This document shows positions 61,960-64,000 of a DNA stretch of 64,000 nt, piece after piece; positions within the stretch are counted from its first letter, which is position 1, and every line of letters begins with the position of its first letter. Source of the DNA: Pseudomonas sp. Bout1. Its GTDB lineage: Bacteria > Pseudomonadota > Gammaproteobacteria > Pseudomonadales > Pseudomonadaceae. Under the pieces are notes generated by a model. The model did no database searches, was not told where the DNA came from, and worked only from the letters and a program-made list of their open reading frames with translations. A program made the translations under genes and the position numbers. The stretch lies in NCBI RefSeq assembly GCF_034314165.1, contig NZ_JAVIWK010000001.1, forward strand, positions 5,037,001 to 5,101,000. The letters run 5' to 3'.

Positions 61960-63834
61960 CTACTTGAGCTCGCCTCTCAACGTGCCAACCAAACCATGTA
62001 GCGCCTGAGGCGTCGCTGCCTCCACGGCCACCGGCGCGCCGGCCACCAGGGTCACCCGCGACCAGATCCGGTGAAAGAAACCCTTGTTCGGATCGCGACT
62101 GAAGAAACTCCCCCACAACCCCTGCAACGCCATCGGAATCACCGGCACTGGCGTCTCTTCAAGAACCCGCGTCACGCCGCTCCGGAACTCGTTCATCTCG
62201 CCATCGGAGGTTAATTTGCCTTCCGGGAAGATGCACACCAGCTCGCCGTCTTTCAGGTAGTGGGCAATCCGCTGGAACGCCTTTTCGTAGATCTGGATGT
62301 CCTCGTGCCGCCCGGCAATCGGAACCGCCCCGGCCGTACGGAAGATAAAGTTCAACACCGGCAACTTGTAGATCTTGTAGTACATGACAAAGCGAATCGG
62401 CCGACGCACCGAACCGGCAATCAACAGCGCATCGACAAACGACACGTGGTTGCACACCAGCAACGCCGCGCCTTCATCCGGGATCAGGTCGAGGTTTTTA
62501 TGCTCGACGCGGTACATGGAATGGCCGAGCAGCCAGATCATGAAACGCATGGTGAACTCGGGCACGATCTTGAAGATGTAGGTGTTGACCGCGATGTTCA
62601 GCAACGACACCACCAGGAACAGCTCGGGAATCGACAGCTTGGCCACACTCAACAGCACGATCGAGACGATCGCCGAGACCACCATGAACAACGCGTTGAG
62701 GATGTTGTTGGCCGCGATCACCCGCGCCCGCTCGTTTTCGGCGGTGCGCGACTGGATCAGCGCATACAGCGGCACGATATAGAAGCCGCCGAATACGCCC
62801 AGGCCAAGGATATCGAACAATACCCACCATGCCTTGCCGTAGCGCAGCACCGCGATCCAGTCATTGGCCTGGACGTTCTGCGGGAACCCGCCGGAATGCC
62901 ACCACAACAGCAGGCCGAACACGGTCAAGCCAAACGAGCCGAACGGCACCAGGCCGATCTCGACTTTGCGCCCGGAGAGCTTCTCGCAGAGCATCGAACC
63001 CAGCGCGATGCCGACCGAAAACACCGTGAGGATCAGCGTGACCACGGTCTCATCGCCGTACATCCACTCCTTGGCGTAGGCCGGGATTTGCGTCAGGTAG
63101 ATCGCGCCGACAAACCAGAACCACGAGTTGCCGACGATCGAGCGCGACACCGCCGGCGTCTGCCCCAGGCCCAGCTTGAGGGTGGCCCAGGACTGGCTGA
63201 AGATGTTCCAGTCCAGGCGCATCTCCGGGCTGGAAGCCGCCGCACGCGGAATGCTGCGGCTGGCCAGGTAACCCAGCACCGCGATGCCGACGATGGCCGT
63301 CGAGACCACCGGTGCGTAATGGGTGGAAGACATCATGATCCCGGCGCCGATGGTGCCGGCCAGGATGGCGAGGAACGTGCCCATTTCCACCAGGCCGTTG
63401 CCGCCCACCAGCTCATCTTCGTGCAACGCCTGGGGCATGATCGAGTACTTCACCGGCCCGAACAGGGCCGAGTGCGTGCCCATGGCAAACAGTGCCAGCA
63501 GCATCAACTCCAGGTGGTTGAACATGAAACCGATGGCGCCCACCGACATGATCACGATCTCGCCGATCTTGATCACCCGGATCAGCGCATCCTTGTTGAA
63601 TTTCTCGCCAAATTGCCCGGCCAGCGCCGAGAACAGGAAGAACGGCAGGATGAACAGCAAGGCGCAGAGGTTGACCCAGATCGAACGGTCGCCCTCGATG
63701 GTCAGTTTGTAGAGAATCGCCAGGATCAACGACTGCTTGAAGATATTGTCGTTGAACGCCCCAAGGGACTGGGTAATGAAGAACGGCAGGAAACGCCGTT
63801 TGCGCAGCAAAGTAAATTGCGAGGGGTGGCTCAT
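61960..63834 (-). CDS. Fused MFS lysophospholipid transporter-like / acyltransferase protein
   Basis: The 624-residue protein has an N-terminal 12-helix MFS domain resembling LplT (FFITQSLGAFNDNIFKQSLI at the start) and a C-terminal PlsC-type acyltransferase with NHVSFVDAL (NHxxxxD motif, near 460) and FPEGKL. It resembles the Aas/LplT pair of E. coli but lacks the acyl-ACP synthetase part. It would move and re-acylate lysophospholipids in the inner membrane. It is normal in Pseudomonas at this length. Confidence 0.88.
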   Translation of the reverse strand: MSHPSQFTLLRKRRFLPFFITQSLGAFNDNIFKQSLILAILYKLTIEGDRSIWVNLCALLFILPFFLFSALAGQFGEKFNKDALIRVIKIGEIVIMSVGAIGFMFNHLELMLLALFAMGTHSALFGPVKYSIMPQALHEDELVGGNGLVEMGTFLAILAGTIGAGIMMSSTHYAPVVSTAIVGIAVLGYLASRSIPRAAASSPEMRLDWNIFSQSWATLKLGLGQTPAVSRSIVGNSWFWFVGAIYLTQIPAYAKEWMYGDETVVTLILTVFSVGIALGSMLCEKLSGRKVEIGLVPFGSFGLTVFGLLLWWHSGGFPQNVQANDWIAVLRYGKAWWVLFDILGLGVFGGFYIVPLYALIQSRTAENERARVIAANNILNALFMVVSAIVSIVLLSVAKLSIPELFLVVSLLNIAVNTYIFKIVPEFTMRFMIWLLGHSMYRVEHKNLDLIPDEGAALLVCNHVSFVDALLIAGSVRRPIRFVMYYKIYKLPVLNFIFRTAGAVPIAGRHEDIQIYEKAFQRIAHYLKDGELVCIFPEGKLTSDGEMNEFRSGVTRVLEETPVPVIPMALQGLWGSFFSRDPNKGFFHRIWSRVTLVAGAPVAVEAATPQALHGLVGTLRGELK

Positions 63835-64000
63835 CGTCCGTGTTCCTGCGTGGCCTGCGACTGTTATCGCCTTTAGGCTGTTATAGAAAGTCAGGCCACG
63901 ACTTTACCTAATCCCGGCTACTTATTCGCTAGTCCTGCAATGCACGGCGAAACAAAAAGCTCACCTTTATAAGCGCCCTGCACGGTGCGCTTGGCCACGA
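63835..64000. other. Right edge: intergenic sequence and a possible gene end
   Basis: No complete gene is present. A minus-strand frame open from the edge ends at 63918 (last residues GELFVSPCIAGLANK); at 27 codons it is too short to identify and may be the end of a gene outside the window. Confidence 0.3.

Overview
The window is a typical stretch of a Pseudomonas chromosome, most likely of the P. fluorescens group. The evidence is the gene content (acyclic-terpene atu cluster, cheV, prc next to an EAL/GGDEF gene, kdp, rdgC, FecIR/TonB iron uptake), high G+C coding, and many REP/REPIN repeats built on the motif GGAGCTGGCTTGC. No phage, insertion sequence or CRISPR array was seen.

Left part (1-23 kb). 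A truncated siderophore-type acetyltransferase and a periplasmic solute-binding protein precede an atu (citronellol/geraniol degradation) locus: atuR is divergent from atuABCDE, and atuF follows after a 768-bp repeat element. AtuA-F would carry citronellyl-CoA through dehydrogenation, biotin-dependent carboxylation and hydration; two large palindromes between atuR and atuA look like the AtuR operators. Then come a DEDDh exonuclease, ppnP, a MOSC protein, cheV with a FliA-type promoter, a NarL/LuxR-type two-component pair, a YegS-like lipid kinase, an MscS-type channel and an exported M20 amidohydrolase.

Middle part (22-41 kb). A GntR/UTRA regulator is divergent from a tightly overlapping operon (binding protein, alkaline-phosphatase-superfamily hydrolase, two permeases, ATPase, HAD phosphatase), read here as uptake and dephosphorylation of an organophosphorus compound. 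Next are a quinone oxidoreductase, prc, an EAL-CBS-GGDEF protein, an XRE regulator pair with palindromic operators over its promoter, a DUF1232 protein beside an inverted pair of perfect DnaA boxes, an FKBP lipoprotein, and a di-haem cytochrome/catalase-like pair. Three near-complete copies and one damaged copy of a large inverted-repeat element lie at 8.6, 21.8, 28.8 and 40.3 kb.

Right part (41-64 kb). The potassium operon has the order kdpF-small ORF-kdpA-kdpC-kdpB-kdpD-kdpE, in which kdpC precedes kdpB. A LysR regulator, an MFS exporter and an APH(3')-like kinase follow. An iron-signalling cassette (FecI, FecR, TonB receptor) sits between two exact 270-bp copies of a tRNA-Val/tRNA-Asp unit. 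After rdgC and a BASS-type transporter, a guanidine-II riboswitch precedes sugE/gdx. The most notable locus is at 60.3-61.85 kb: a lone A+T-richer gene joining RTX repeats to an HEMGH (M91-like) protease domain, preceded by a perfect hrp box, which points to an HrpL-controlled type III effector. A fused LplT-like/PlsC-like lipid protein closes the window.
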